From Cantharellus purpuraceus (lineage: Eukaryota; Basidiomycota; Agaricomycetes; Cantharellales; Hydnaceae), in assembly GCA_025174535.1 (NCBI GenBank), contig JALBUN010000004.1, positions 620,001 through 684,000 of the forward strand: a stretch of DNA of 64,000 nt, read 5' to 3'. A program made the position numbers and the translations under genes. Shown piece after piece: positions 22,839 to 36,254 of the stretch. The notes under the pieces are model-generated. The model was not told the origin of the DNA. It did no database searches and saw only the letters and a list, made by a program, of their open reading frames with translations. The first letter of the stretch is position 1, and every line of letters begins with the position of its first letter.

Positions 22839-25800
22839 TTATACAGCCACCATAGCCGGACGGTTTTGACGAGCAAAAAACCGACTCTTGCGGTCAAACG
22901 CAAACGAGTCCTCCGTATCGCTCACACCCTCCTCGCCCTCACTCTCCTCCTCATCCGAGTCCCCGAATATATACGACCGCGGCGACGGGGGCGCCACATC
23001 AAACAGCTGATCCGCCAAGGGCGTCTCGGGGACCAGCTCCGGATGGCTTGATTTACTCAGGATCGCCTGCGCCCGATGCAGCGCCTCCTCGCTCGGCTCC
23101 GCGCCCGCCTCCTTGAAATACGAATTGAGCCCCGCCAGCCGTCCCAGCAGGTCCCCTAGGTCGTCGTCCTCCTGCGACAGGTCCTCCGGCCCAGGAGCGT
23201 CCAGCTCGTCGGGCTCAGGTTCAAAGATGAGCATCGACGGGCGCGGCATGCGACACATGTCATACGTCAGCATCACGTTCAGACGCGTGTCATGCGTCAT
23301 CCTCGCAGGCTTGGCGATGGACCAACCTGTCTCCGAGGGAACGCCGAACACGACACCGCCAGGCTCTTGCTTGAGTGTGTTGACCTGCATGCTCATCCGC
23401 ATACTCATCCGCAAGACCTGTGTCATCGTCAATTCAGACAATTCAAACCAATATTTTCCCGTTGCATACCTGAGTAGCTTTTGGGCCCCCTCCGGCAATG
23501 GCTAATGGTTCATCAAGAACCTCCAGGGCTTGAGACGCTAAATCTGTCTGCAACAGACGAAGAAGCGGCATCAACAGCTCAGATCCCAACAGGTCCAAAG
23601 GATTTCTTGACTCGCGATGGGCGAACAAGCCTTTCAGAACCTGCATCGACTTCAAGCGCAGCCATCTTTGAGGGTTGAGCACAAGGCTCAGTAACAACGT
23701 GGCCACCTCTGTCCAGTGTTCGGAAGCAAAATACTCCCTCAAACAAGACACGCTTTGACGAAGGAAATCCTCCTTGGTTCGGAATCGACTTTTGGAGAAT
23801 GACACCATGATCCTCGCCAGGTTGGGCAGGTTTGCGTTCTCCGCCAGTCGTGCGAGCTTTCCACCCAGGTCGATAGCAGTCTCTGTTAGAGACTCACCAT
23901 CCATCGCATTCAAGCACCATGGCAGGCTGACAGTGAATAAATCGCGCAGGCGACCTTTTCCCGGATCTAAAAGTTCATTATCGTCGAACTCGGCCAGTCG
24001 ACAGAGGATCACAAAGCTAGTTGGAAAGGTGACAGAAGATTTGAGCCCAATAATGACCAAGCGTTGAAGCCCCTGAGGGCTTCCAGACCAAGTTGACGGC
24101 TTTCTCTCCAGCAAGTCTTTGATTGTTGCAGGGTTCTTGAAATCGAGTTTGTTCAAGAGGGCGTCCAACATTGCCAATGCTTGCGCGTACTCCTGCTCGA
24201 CGGTCGTTGAAAGACATGCATATGCTGACCAGAAGTATTGAGGGAGTAAGCCCATCTCGAGCTCTGGCGACCTTGCCAATGCCGTCAAGGTGAGTAAAAG
24301 CTCGTTAGTGAAGGCCTGAATACTCTCATCCGGATCGGCAATGGTATTAGATAGGCGACCTAGAAGCCCCGAAAGCGTGCTGCGGTTGACTTTCGGCATT
24401 AAAACGCGGAAGAGCTGCAAAGATCGAACGGCAATAGGACGACTCGCACATGCCGTTCCCCAGTTAAGCGCGACCTCTCCCCATTCCTGACGGAGCTGCC
24501 CGTGTAACGGCTCAAGGAGCGCCAGAGTTTCGTTGCACAAACGTGATAATTTCACGCTTGCATCTCTTTGTGAGTCTGTCTCTGACCAGAACAGTTGCCA
24601 CCCAGATGATTCCAGACGATCAATCGACGACTTCAGAGTTGCACATGATGGGTGCTTGGATCTCTCTGGGAGTTCATCATATCCGGGTATCCAGGCGCGC
24701 AGCAATTGAAAGAGCAATCGTTGCGCCTGCCGTCCTACAAAAGGTAGCCGATGGTCGAAATGTGTAAACAATGCATGAAGAAGAATGGGCAACTGATGGC
24801 GTAGATCCCAAGATCGTTCCAGTGCAATGTCAGCCAGGAACAGCATTGCTAGTTCGCCTGTTCCTAACGTTGGTCGTGGTTGCTCGGGTGGCAACAAGGA
24901 ATGTAGATCGGCTGTATGTTGGCTGCCGACGTAATCGGGGAGATTTCCCTCAGGCTCTGCAGCTTGGGACATTCCCGTAGCATCTATAACGCTGCAAAGA
25001 TCTTCAAACGTTCTCTGCCCCACCGGAGTGCGAGACAGGCATGCGATCACGCGACCAGCGTAAATAATAAATTTTGTGCTTCCTCGACGAGCTGCCTGTT
25101 CGACCAAGAATTTGACGATGGCACTACTGTTCATTGGGTACTGATCGTCTACCAGACGACTCCAAAGAGCCTGGATGTGTTCAGGGTAAAGATCGACATA
25201 GCGATAGGTTAGGGAGTACAGGTTGCACAGTGCACGATGCCCTTCGGGAGATAGTTGCGAGTAGCCCTCCGGCATCAGATCGATTGCCCCAATCCACGGT
25301 TCCAGAAATTGTAAAATTCGCTCGTGCATTGAATGTCTCAAGTTGTCGTACACTTGGGGAAGCCGCATGGCACACTGAGCAAGTATCGCCCCGCCCTGGA
25401 TGGCATGTTCCGCTGCTAGAAGATCAGATAACTGTCGTTGCGCATGCAAGTAGATTGTGGGCGCCGAGCTACCGATAGCAGACTCAAACTGTGCAAGGGA
25501 TAGTTGGCCTTCGAACTGTCTATGTAGCTCCTCTAATAGGCTATAGGCTGTTCGGCGGACCTCGGGTGTTCTATGACTGAGGTTGCACAACCCAAGACAA
25601 GCCATTTGTCCAAAATTGAAATGATGTCCTTGAAAAGAGCGAATAACGTCGACAACGACATTGAAGAAACGCGACTTGCTAGAATGCGCCTCTTTAGCAG
25701 TGACGAACGACCACCGTACGGCTGCATCTGTAAGACCTTCGTGATGGTAAGGATGCTTAAGAAGTGAGTTCAATGCTTTCCTAGAGGCGCGTTAAAAAAC

Positions 25801-28800
25801 AATAATGACCACAAGGAGGTGCGTACCTCCCACTCTCATTCATGGCTTCAATATCTGATCCCATCATGTCAATTATACGCTCCAGAAGTGAATCGACGCT
25901 TAGTGGTTCCAGGTACTCTGGCGATCCGGTATCCGTTGGCGACACAGTAGATGCGTCAGAAGAGAAAAACGCCCCTTGCTGAAGATGAGAAATGGCACTC
26001 AGTTACCATCTTATTATGATATAAGTGAGATGATCTTACACATAAAGCAGCCATTGCACCGCTTGCTGCAGATGCTAGAGATGCCAAATAAACCTCGGCT
26101 CTACCTTGAGCTTCCAAATTATGCAGTATGGCATGCCTATGCTTCCCTGTCTCAGATGGTCGGGCGACATTACACCACTCCTCGCAAAGCCTATAAAGAT
26201 TGAGCCGCGTATTCCGTGAAATAAAACGGTCCGAGTCCTTCAGAGTATTGAGGCGATCAAACAAATGAGCGACAACGCCGCAAAAGTACCGGCGGAGGGT
26301 GTTCAAATCTGGATCTGGACGGTTATCATCTTTTGTGAGAAAGTTCCTGGTCTCTCGGACAAATGCCAACAACAGATGAAGGGATGCATGGTCTCCCAGA
26401 GAACGAGGATCATGGACAAAATGGGCAGTAAGTTGATATATATGAGCAATGGACGCATAAAGGTGCTCCTGGCCTTGGGCTCGCTGAACGGTCTTACTCC
26501 GTCCGTCGAGAATATGTCTTGTCATCGGCTGCAGGTCTTCGAGTAGTGTTGCAAATACACTCTGGGGAATGGAGCCGAAAGCAGAGACTACAGCATCGCG
26601 GAATGCCTTATGCTCCGAGGCCAGAAAGGCAGTCAGATGACGGAAGAGACCACGCGCCGTAGAAAGCCGCTCGCGTTGTGTTGAGAGATCTGATGGTGCT
26701 CGAGCATGGTCACGAGCTACTGGAGGACGGACGTCCGACGCTACAGCCGTTGCACAAAGCGCCTTAATCCAGAAATGCCACTGTTCGATAGCACAAGCAT
26801 GCTCTGCGATAGACTTCTCTCGGTCCTGCGCTATTGTGTAGCCGAGTGTACGAGCAGACTGCTGGGCAGCTATACGTCCAGTGATGCCAGCGAGAGAGGA
26901 CATAGGCTGATGGTATCGAAGGACAGCCGCGTTGAGTGTATCTCTCCAAATATCTACGACGGTAGGGTGATGTTCCATGCAAAGTCTAATAAATGACGGG
27001 AATGCAAATCGCCATAGACGATGGTCAACGTCTTTCTCACTTTCTGCGAGTCGGAGGAGGACACCCGAGGCATAGCGCTCCTGCCATATAGCTAACTGCC
27101 TACGATCAGCCATATCAAGGAGATACGTGTGATCCTCCAAAAACGACGGTTGCACGCCTTCACCGTTGACTATATCTAGGATACTGGGAGTTCTCAGTAG
27201 TGTTTCCTGACGGCCCTCAGAATCGTCTCTTTGAAGGTGCGTCGAAACACGAGCTAACTGCCGCAGTACTTGAACACCCACTACACGGACACGCCGTAGG
27301 GTACAAGTCAGAAGGAACAAACCACCAGCTTCGGCATTGTGAAACGCCGCTCTAGCACCGACCATCCATGAGAAATTGGGTCCAGGGACATCTTGGTCTT
27401 CCGCATTCATGATAAGTTGCACCCAGGTATCCACGACAGAACTCCACAAGTGAAGCACGCGAGCGCTCTCAACGAATAGACGCGTGCCACCACCCTCATA
27501 GAGAATGCAATGGGTTCCAAAAAGGAACCGATTAAATCTGTCCAGAACCTCAGTGATTCGTCCATGATCGCTTGCTAGCCTAGTTAGAGATCTGGAGGCA
27601 GCATCAGCCACACCAGGCTCGACATTAATCAGGCCGCGAAATAGAAGATCCAACGTCTCCGATGTCAAGGACTTGTCACTAAGACAGCGCGGCCAAGAAT
27701 CAAATATTGCGATCAAGAGCTGCATCTGCGGTGCTAGATACCGAGGATAAATAACCTTGCCTTCGGGATGCTGACGAATGATTTGCGGTTCCACATCCTC
27801 TACCAAAACTGCAGGACGAAATGCATATTTATCGTCGAAGATAGTATAGGAGCCGACGGTCTTGAACAGTATCCGAGAGATAGTGGCGACAAGCGGGAAA
27901 AGCCGCTCAAGGACTGCCGGCACGCTGGGTTTTGATAGTATCAGATCCGGAAGCTTCTCACCCGATAATGGCCAGTCTTGAGACATGTCATCAAATGCGC
28001 CGAAATCGGAGCTCGATGGCCACACGGGGAACCGCTTCTCATGCTCCATGGAGGTCAAAGAAAGAAGTATAGCTCTGAGGCCAATCAAGGCCCTCTCTGG
28101 TGCAAGAGCCTCGATGCTGATACTTCTTTGTTTCCCAGATGTTAGTGTCGACTCCTGCATCAAGCCAAGGGCAAGATCACTGCCATAGTCGAAATGTCGG
28201 GCGACAATGAAATGCACGATATGAATGAGAGCTGTCTCAGCATCATCCGCGGGAAAGATGTGGAGTCGATTCACTGGAAAAAAGTGCTTCAAGATGTTAT
28301 CCAAACGCGTATGCGTGGTCGATGCGGATTCTTGACATCGATAGAGATACGTCCAGATTAAGCGCAGCATGCCATTGAGAACAAATATGCGCATGGATTT
28401 TTCCTGCACGACTGCTCAGGCTAGTTCAGACTGATGAAAGGCAACGAGATGCTACCTTTAACTTTCCCAGGCCGGCTTCAAGACATGCCATCCAATGCTT
28501 TAAAAAATACTCGTGGGGGGACACGCAAATGCTTGTGACTACGAGGGGATATGCAACGTGCCAATAACGGGCTTTAGACTTGTTCATCATATCTTGTGCT
28601 TTGGGGAAAATGGTCTCGATGGCTTTAGCCCAAACCGGATGGTTAACCTCATGCTGTGCTGTCTATTGTAGTGTTAATAGAAGCCGCGAAGGGCGTGCTA
28701 ACAGATAAGACAAACCTTGCCTATGGAGTGCAGTAAGTGTGTCAGTGTCTCCGCAAACGTCGATTTCAACCGAAATCCGTGTGCGTTCTCAAATGCCTTG

Positions 28801-30727
28801 GACAGGGAAAACATGAACTCGGCACCCTCATCGAAAGCCTCAGGGGGCCAGACCTGCAAAATTAAATAGTTTAAAACGCGCAAGTCTCCCCACTTTAAAA
28901 TGCTCATTACCTTAATCTGGACGTGTTTCAAACCTCCGACCAAGTTTTCAAACTTGAGATCATTATCTCGAGTCACATAACCAGCAGCCACTGGCCTCAG
29001 TTCGGCCAAAAACCTGTCAGTGACGCTCTCGAACCGAACATTTGACAAATGCCCCAATAGCTGTGCAGCGATCTCGGCGTTTGCGCGATGATTGAGACTT
29101 TGTGAAACTACTTTCAAATCTGGACGACGGAACTGTTCAAAAGTAATTTCCTCGAGGCTGTTACCGAGTCCAGGACCAAGCTGGTCTTTTGATATCGAAC
29201 TAAAGACAACAATCAACGCCCTGCAAGCGATGTATATGGCAACGAGCTGCCGCAAGTATATCAGTTGATCTGCGCCCTGGAATCATAGGTGCTTACCGCT
29301 TTGCGCTGCTTTAAAGTGGACGATGGATCTTGACTTTGGAACGACCGGCCGCTGGAAGGTGACCCATTCCTATTATATGATCAGTTCTATTATGCGGAAA
29401 ACAAAACGATGGCGCACACACATATGCAATCGGAGAAGGGACTCGTCCATACTTTTGCTCTGATCATGCCTCCAGCGAAGAACAGATTCCACCACGCGCT
29501 TCAGCTGCTTTTGGGCTATGCGAGCTAAAGATTCGAGCAACTCATCAAAGGCAGGATCGGCGCCAGGACCAATAAAAGAAGGCAGATAGGGAGGCTCTTG
29601 AGTCTGCTCCAATTCAAAATCTAGAAAAGCAACACTGCTGGGATGAACGCACCAATCTTGATTTCAAGTATAGTGCTACTTTGTGGTCCGCAGATAGAAC
29701 GAAACGAGTAAAGACGGCATGTAGAGCATATTCTGCCGGTGTACGAGGTTCCTTCAGCACAGGGCTGTGCTCATCACTTTCAGGAAGCGAAGGTGTGCGC
29801 ATATGCTCGCGTGGATGTGCATTCGAATTGCCATTCATGAAGCCATTGGGCATCTTCGGGACAGGTGGCGGGGACGACTCCAATGTAAAATGCGAATCAC
29901 TTCCAGCGTCCAACTGGTAAAACGGGCCTGACTGAGGATGACCTGGACGAGAAAGCGACACGCTACGCTTGGGAACAGAACGGCCTCGGCTATCGCCAGA
30001 CGGTGTTGACGGCCGCTGAGGTGTTGAAGGTCGGGGTGCTTGAGGAGACCCCCCGAAAGCTGACACGGAAGGACGACGAGCCGAAGGGGAATTTGAGTTT
30101 GTAGGCTGATTCAATGAAGAGTTGGAGCGTGGAAAGACTGGGTTCTTCAATGCATGAGGGTAAGGCTGCTGCTCCATTGATGGTAACGGTGGTGGTACAT
30201 CGCCACTCTTTCCTCTGAAAGCATTACGAATGGATGCAAATGAAGACTTGCGGCTTTGAACAGAATGGCTAGTCGTCGCGATCGAGCTGTTGGATGAATG
30301 CGCTACAAGACCAGGTGTTGTTGCAATGGAGGACTTCGCGCTGCCAGACTTAACACTCCCAGATTTCAGTGACTGTCCCCCACTGTGCGTAGATCCCTCG
30401 GAAGTGATCGAATCGCCACGGGAATGGAAATACGTTCGATCCCCCTTCTCTAAAAACGTCGTGGGTGTTGACACTGGAGAGTCATCGAAGACACCACCAA
30501 AGCCGCTTCCAAAGCTATGGCCGCTGGGAGTGCCAAAACCTCCCCCTCCAAACCCTGTGCCAGCACTGAATCCGGAGGAACCAAACCCATTTGTGCGACC
30601 AAAGGGAATGGTAGCTGTGCCAAAATCGTCCTCGTCGAACGCTGCACGACATGAGCTCTAATTCCAAGCTAAACAAACGCGTACGACACGTACTGGGTAT
30701 CGTGATTTGAAACCCTTCGTTGGACAT
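22839..30727 (-). CDS. TAO3: Cell-morphogenesis protein of the Furry/Mor2/Tao3 (PAG1) family
   Basis: Giant scaffold of the RAM/MOR network that supports NDR kinases (Orb6/Cbk1) in polarised growth. Eleven exons: 30727-30694, 30641-29653, 29603-29422, 29369-29297, 29246-28911, 28853-28716, 28662-28456, 28403-26040, 25978-25827, 25780-23470 and 23417-22839. Phases close to 2454 aa, usual for the family. The start is MSNEGFQITIP, followed by TFDEDDFGTATIPFGR and a Phe/Gly- and Ser/Pro-rich disordered head (to ~290). Then comes the conserved N-terminal block (EYALHAVFTRFVLSADHKV, GPGADPAFDELLESLARIAQ, LVAIYIACRAL, EVNHPVWAKAIETIFPKAQD). A long helical-repeat body and C-terminal block (QVLRMSMRM, FGVPSETGWSIAKPA) follow, with an acidic tail near DSDEEESEGEEG. 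Peripheral, no membrane segment. The exon 2-3 junction (49-nt intron, acceptor GAGCAG) is the least certain. Confidence 0.95.
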
Positions 30728-30969
30728 ATTGTGGCAGAGGGTAGTCCCGGGCAGTCCTGGGTAGTCAGTCCTAGACGTATAAGTCTCTGGCGACTTGGTC
30801 ACTGGTTCGCAACCAGTTGCGCTAAGGACCTCTATGGGTCCACCACCGTGCAACTAGGTGCCGTTTCCATATGGCTTTCATTGCGCCAGTTTCCAATACA
30901 TGGTTCCTGTGCTCTTAGTCAACTGCCATCTTTTGCAATGTAACAAAAATGATCAACAGCCAAATTGCG

Positions 30970-33953
30970 TTAACATCTCTCGAAAACTTTGTACAAATCC
31001 GGTAAGCTGGCTACCTGCACTACGTCACGCTCAAGCAGTGTCTTCGGCGCGTTCAGGTATTTCCGCATTGCTGGGAAGACTACATGCTGAATTTGCCATC
31101 GTTCTGACTTCTCCTCCGGACCCTGTTCTTCTGCGTTGATTGCGACCGGAACCAGTGGACCCGGAACGTAAAAGAACGCAAGTTCTCGTAGAAACGTGTC
31201 AAAACAATCACGCTCATCTGTCCAATTCACCTTGAATCAACAGTTTCAGCTTTGTACGTGCCAGCGGGCGCATTGCGCACCTGAGGTCCCAACCGCATTA
31301 AAAAAAGCGGTAGCTTATCCAGGTTCGGAGTGTAGTCCCGCAATAAAAGGGGCAAACTTTCAATCTCATCTGCAGCATTGATTGATATAGAGTAATATTC
31401 AGACAGCATGTCTCGTCGTGCTGTGATGATATTGAATATTGCCTTTTCATGTCGTGAGCGCGTTGTTTGCGTAAGATTGTAATTAAGACACACATCTACG
31501 ACTTCGTCTTTCCGCAACCCATTGTTCTCTATTCCTTCCTCGTTTTCCACGGCTAAAGAAATAAGGCGACGGAGCGGAGCGGGAGGGTCCAAACGAAGAC
31601 GGCCGAAATTACCAAACTGACGCAGGCCTAGCTGATAAAATAGCTCATCTCTGTTGATCCATGTAAGTCAACAGGAATTCAGATAGCCAGGGACGCACGC
31701 TAGAGCACCATGGTTGACCATGTACAACTTCGTCGCATGCTGAATGAGAGATAGACACTGGTTTAGATCCACAATGCCGACAAAGGTATGGTTTTCAATG
31801 ATTTCTGTCAGACCTAACTTGCGTCAAGATCTTGTAGTGTTGGGCAACACAGGTGCCAACTTACCCTGGTGGCGTCTCTTCAAAACTCCCGATCTCAATT
31901 GCTGAATCGAGGTGAGAATGCATGCGGACTCTTTGATATCTTTCGTTGTGCTGGGTTCGGCAGCAATATTGTTGGCTGAAGCTTGTGATGGATTGATGAT
32001 AGGGAACATCGAGTCAAGCGTCCTGTCCTGTGTGGATGTGCGCACTTTCTGGTGCGAGTATATTTTTCTTTGGGTATGTGTAGATGCTGCTGAAAACAAT
32101 TTAAGCACGCCTGGGTGTCTAACGTTTGGACAACGTACTGGCGTTAGGTATATCCTCAGCTTCTGCATCTCCTCCTTTCTTCTCCCCTGCACTCTCCTTG
32201 TCGCCAAGTATCCCACCGGTTAGTAAGGTCTGGCAGTGAATGAGCATGCTAGATGTGGTTAGGCATGATTACACGCGCACACCTGATATTGGAATGTTCT
32301 ACTCCCGCTATTGGAGACCAAAGCCTCCTGGATAGCGTCACAGACACTTTGTGTAATGTTTTCCTCATCCAGAAAGTGCACTTCGCGCTTAGTTGGATGA
32401 ACATTAACATCAACTGACTGAGGATCAATGTGTAAACTTTTTGACTTTATGAGACGTTGTGGCAAATATTTGAGAAAACACACTCGGACCTTAGGTAAAC
32501 AAAAGGCGACGTGCTCTTGGGTAAAACGCCATTATAAACGGCTTCAATGGCTCGTTTGATACGTGGTGACTCCACAAGACGATCTGTTGCACTAAGATGA
32601 ATGGTTCGACGTTGACGGCAAGCGCAAACGCACTGTTTATAAACAGGAGGAATACCATCTTCTTTACATGGTAATTCACACCGGTCGCATAGGCTTCGGC
32701 CTTCCATCCAACATGATTGTCTTGCTCACGATCGGAATCACTTCCCTCTTCGACCACTGCAGTGTCGTCCTCATCATCCATCCCCTCCACCACACAGCCG
32801 TGTGCCCTCCCTTTTCCTTTGATGTCGACTTGTACGGGCTTGGCATGCTTCCGACTTTTTCGACGTTGTTTTGCCTTCAATTTTCCCCTCATCGCAGAGG
32901 CTACAACATGCAAAAGTTCCTTCCCTACGTTAGAACCATACAGTAATCGAATGGTCTGTTGAGTAGTATTGCTCGATGGAGTAGAGAGATCAGGAGATGT
33001 GGAGGAGGCCTAGGTTACCAGGGATCAGGAATCCTCCCCGGCGGGATTTACCTCGATAACTCACCTTCTTGCAGACAAACGATACCGAGGGATTATGGAT
33101 AGCGTACTTGGTCACCACATCCAAAATACGTGCATATTCTTCAGAGGGTGACCGGAGTGATGAGAGACGGAGTGGAGTAGAATGAAAAAGATCCTCTGCC
33201 TACCATGATAATTGTTCTGAGCCAAACGTCGAGAGATTCGAAGGAAGACATACTGTTATAGTTGTCCCATCGTTTCCAGCGCAGGGTTTTGGGTCTGCAG
33301 TCATTCCTGGTTTTGGAGGAGTAAGGACACCATCAGAATAATGTGCTCTGAGAAACTACATTAGTATATGCGGCAGACGAAACAAAGGCAGGAAAGAAAC
33401 CTACTTCCAAGCACAATTGTCTCCCCTGACTTTCGTCACGACGCTCAAATGAGCGACATGTGATATGGATGCTAATGCCTCCCCGCGAAAGCCAAATGTC
33501 TGCAACGACGACAGATCTGAGAAGGTAGTCAACTTAGATGTGGCGAATCTCGATGCTAGAAGTGGCAAGTCTGCTTTCTAAAATGGTTTTCAAGCTTAGA
33601 ATAGGAATGGACACAGTTATAAGAGTAAATACACGAATCCCACATCCGTTGTCCTGAATCTGGAGAAGTTTGAGACCTCCATCTTTGACAGTCACGCGTA
33701 TGGACGTCGAGCCAGCATCCAAGGAATTCTCAAGTAGCTCTTTGAGGGCTGATGCAGGTCGGTGTATGATCTACACGGAGAACATTCGCTTAGGACGGTG
33801 GCAGCTGAACAACGACCATAGCTCACTGACCTCTCCAGCTGCAATGCGATTTATGAGTGATTCTTCTAAGCGTCGGATAGGCGAAGGACCGGATGCAGGA
33901 GTATTTGGAGTGTGAGGATCTGAACGACTATTTACTTGACTGCTTGCAGCCAT
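30970..33953 (-). CDS. MLH1: DNA mismatch-repair protein Mlh1
   Basis: MutL-family GHKL ATPase that pairs with Pms1 or Mlh3 in mismatch repair and meiotic crossover. Thirteen exons: 33953-33831, 33770-33633, 33577-33405, 33347-33254, 33199-33065, 33009-32634, 32583-32490, 32436-32283, 32229-32139, 32089-31865, 31813-31699, 31650-31281 and 31230-30970, giving 782 aa. ATPase motifs are complete: [33 protein letters not shown] and [15 protein letters not shown]. Next are ITAEDLF, the transducer region ([20 protein letters not shown] and [20 protein letters not shown]), and a charged linker. The C-terminal dimerisation domain follows ([47 protein letters not shown]). The last residues are the invariant FERC, which contributes to the Pms1 endonuclease site. 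Nothing is broken. It lies 240 nt upstream of the TAO3 start, same strand. Confidence 0.96.
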
Positions 33954-36086
33954 GGATGTCGAAGTTGCGACACGAGACGCGTTAAGAAACGCGTTGTAGT
34001 TTACGGACTCATTACTTATGTAAAGATATCGCAGCTGCAGTCGCACTCGTATATTCCATCGTATACACATTGGCAGCACGGCACATGTAGTAAGTATACT
34101 GACCTTTGGCTTTCGCCTTCTTTCTGGAAACACCAACAAACCGAGACCACGCATCCAACAGAAGACAAACGTCACAGGAATCCAATCTCCAGTGACACAA
34201 ATCTGGAAGGTATCTTTGGCCTCGACGTCCCGTCAGCTTTCCGTTCTTTACCGTCTTTCATACGGTTCCTGCATGAGCAGTGTACCAGAATGAAGGACGG
34301 TACACTCATCACAGGAACCCCATGAAGAGATTATCAGTGAGTGTGAGTTGACATCATCCGAGACAGCCAAAGATGAACCTTGCAACAGAGAAATAAACGT
34401 TGAACAATAAATCATGAATTCACAACTCTCGACGTGATTGAACATTGGTAGGTTAAACATTGATGGGGGTGAATTGCTGCATCTAACATACAAATGGAAG
34501 GAACAAGTGAAGACTATTATGTGCCCAGCTCCGGTAAGGAGAACGCACCACGTTGACTCAGTCAACCGCCTAATCGTGAAAAAGATAAGCAAGTACGCGC
34601 TCCAGCTGAGAGGTCTGATTCCCTCTGAGACCCGCAGTAGACTCCCACAACTGAACCCATTGCTGGATGCGTGTGTTGCGAGGGGACAATAACGTGGGTC
34701 GTGAAATGAGTAAGGAAAAAGACTTGAGCGTCTCTTGAGTCCCAGGTCTTATACCTAAAGGTCACGTGATCGCCACAAGGCGTCACAATACTGTACCATT
34801 ACGAGTAGACGCAGGCAGAAGTTCCGCGCCGCCGGGAGACGCTCTCGACGCAGGACCCCCGAGCGTGACGCTTTCCGACCGCCGGGAGCTCGGCGCAAGG
34901 AGCGACGTTATGTGTGAGCACCTAAGTACTACGACCCATAGAGCCAATATGTAGCCAAAATATCTGAAATTTCCACTGATACAGTGCCAGCAGCTTGTAC
35001 AGAAAAAATATAGAAATTTTGACTTCTTTCAACCATTTTTACAATGGCGCAGAGATCCGTGACGCATGACGTGCGCCTATTGTCGTAATGGTACAGTATT
35101 ACTGCTCTGTCGTCCATGTGGATTGTCTGAACTAGCAGGTGATGCATGATGGCTCCCAGCCCTTTTCTTGTTGAACTCGGCCAGATCCTTTGTGTGGCGC
35201 TTAGGGAGACGCTAGCGTGGGAGCGAAAGTGTCGACTTTGATAGACGAGGCTTGCGTGATTTTGTTGAACAAGCAGCAATTCGGCACAGCATCAAAAGTA
35301 CAAGGCCACCTACGCTAAATACAATGGGAATAAAGGGGTCAAAGGGATTATTTTGCTCTCAGAGGTTTGGTAGTGGAACGTATTTTGTATATAAGACAGC
35401 AACTGAAGTTGCTGTTGAGCAAGGGAATTACATCGAGTTCCCCTCTACTCTTTACCTTCGATCAACAGATTCACCCATCTCAGAGTCAATCCTCTTCATA
35501 CATGCAAGCAAGCAATCTGGTTACTGATGCAGAGTCCCAGTAAGTGGACGTCCCTGATCATGCGGTTGCAGAATGTTGCCAATCTTGCGTCCAGGTCAGA
35601 AAGTACTCCAAAATGCATGCCATGCACGATTCGGACATATTTTTTTCTCGTGGCAGGTGGACAGGCAGCACAGACCTCAATCCTTGTGCATCATGCCCAT
35701 TTCACCCTAACGAGACGCACCCCACCATCGAACGAAGGACCCTCCTCAATCAGCGTGTCACTCTCGATGAAGCGGTCCTCCTCCCATGCCTCCATGCTTG
35801 TGCTGTGAGACTTCCCGGATTTTTGGCTTGGTTTCCACAGCGGGGGATTGTTTCCCACGTATGGCCCCATCCTGTCAGATTGGAATGCATGCTCGATGTG
35901 TTTCCTCAACGAATTCACTTTTGTTCCGAAACTGTGGTTGCAGCCAAAGCAGGCAATGTGCAAGTTGAAGTGCGTCATATGACGCCGGGATACGGCCTCC
36001 CCACCAGACACTTGCAACCATCCGATACGCCACACGCCCAGCCCACGCTTCGCAACGCGACAAGGTTCCTAAGGCGCAGCTCCGCA
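33954..36086. other. Intergenic, MLH1 promoter side; no supportable gene
   Basis: Contains an imperfect hairpin at 34264-34319 and a GTCACGTGAT box near 34761. The minus strand at 35691-36035 is open and reads ACFGCNHSFGTKVNSLRKHI, a C2H2-finger-like arrangement (C-x2-C ... H-x3-H). I could not find neighbouring exons that join to it, so it may be a gene relic. The rest shows nothing I can support. Confidence 0.4.
34264..34319. repeat. Imperfect hairpin
   Basis: Arms 34264-34286 and 34299-34319 pair as GGTTCCTG-ATGAG-GTGTACC against GGTACACTCATCACAGGAACC, with a 12-nt loop and a small bulge. It lies about 300 nt upstream of the MLH1 start. Confidence 0.6.
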
Positions 36087-36188
36087 GGTGTTGTGCACAT
36101 AGAAGGCAGCATGTCGATCCGCTTACTCGCAGATGCTGGTGTTGTGCACATAGAAGGCAGCATGTCGATCTGCTTATCCGCAGATGCT
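36087..36188. repeat. 51-bp tandem duplication
   Basis: Units 36087-36137 and 36138-36188 differ at only two positions (CGCTTACTC against TGCTTATCC regions). 51 is a multiple of three, so an open frame through it repeats a 17-residue unit beginning GVVHIEGSMSI. Confidence 0.9.
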
Positions 36189-36254
36189 ACGTGAATGATT
36201 TGATGGACACGCGGCGCAGGGTCTGTGCGTCCACCCTGCGGATGCGTCCTAGTG

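Noticed and set aside
35544..36194. 216-codon plus-strand frame ending in the 51-bp duplication
   Set aside because: No ATG in a good context at its start and no domain; the minus strand over the same bases shows a C2H2-like pattern, so coding direction is undecidable.
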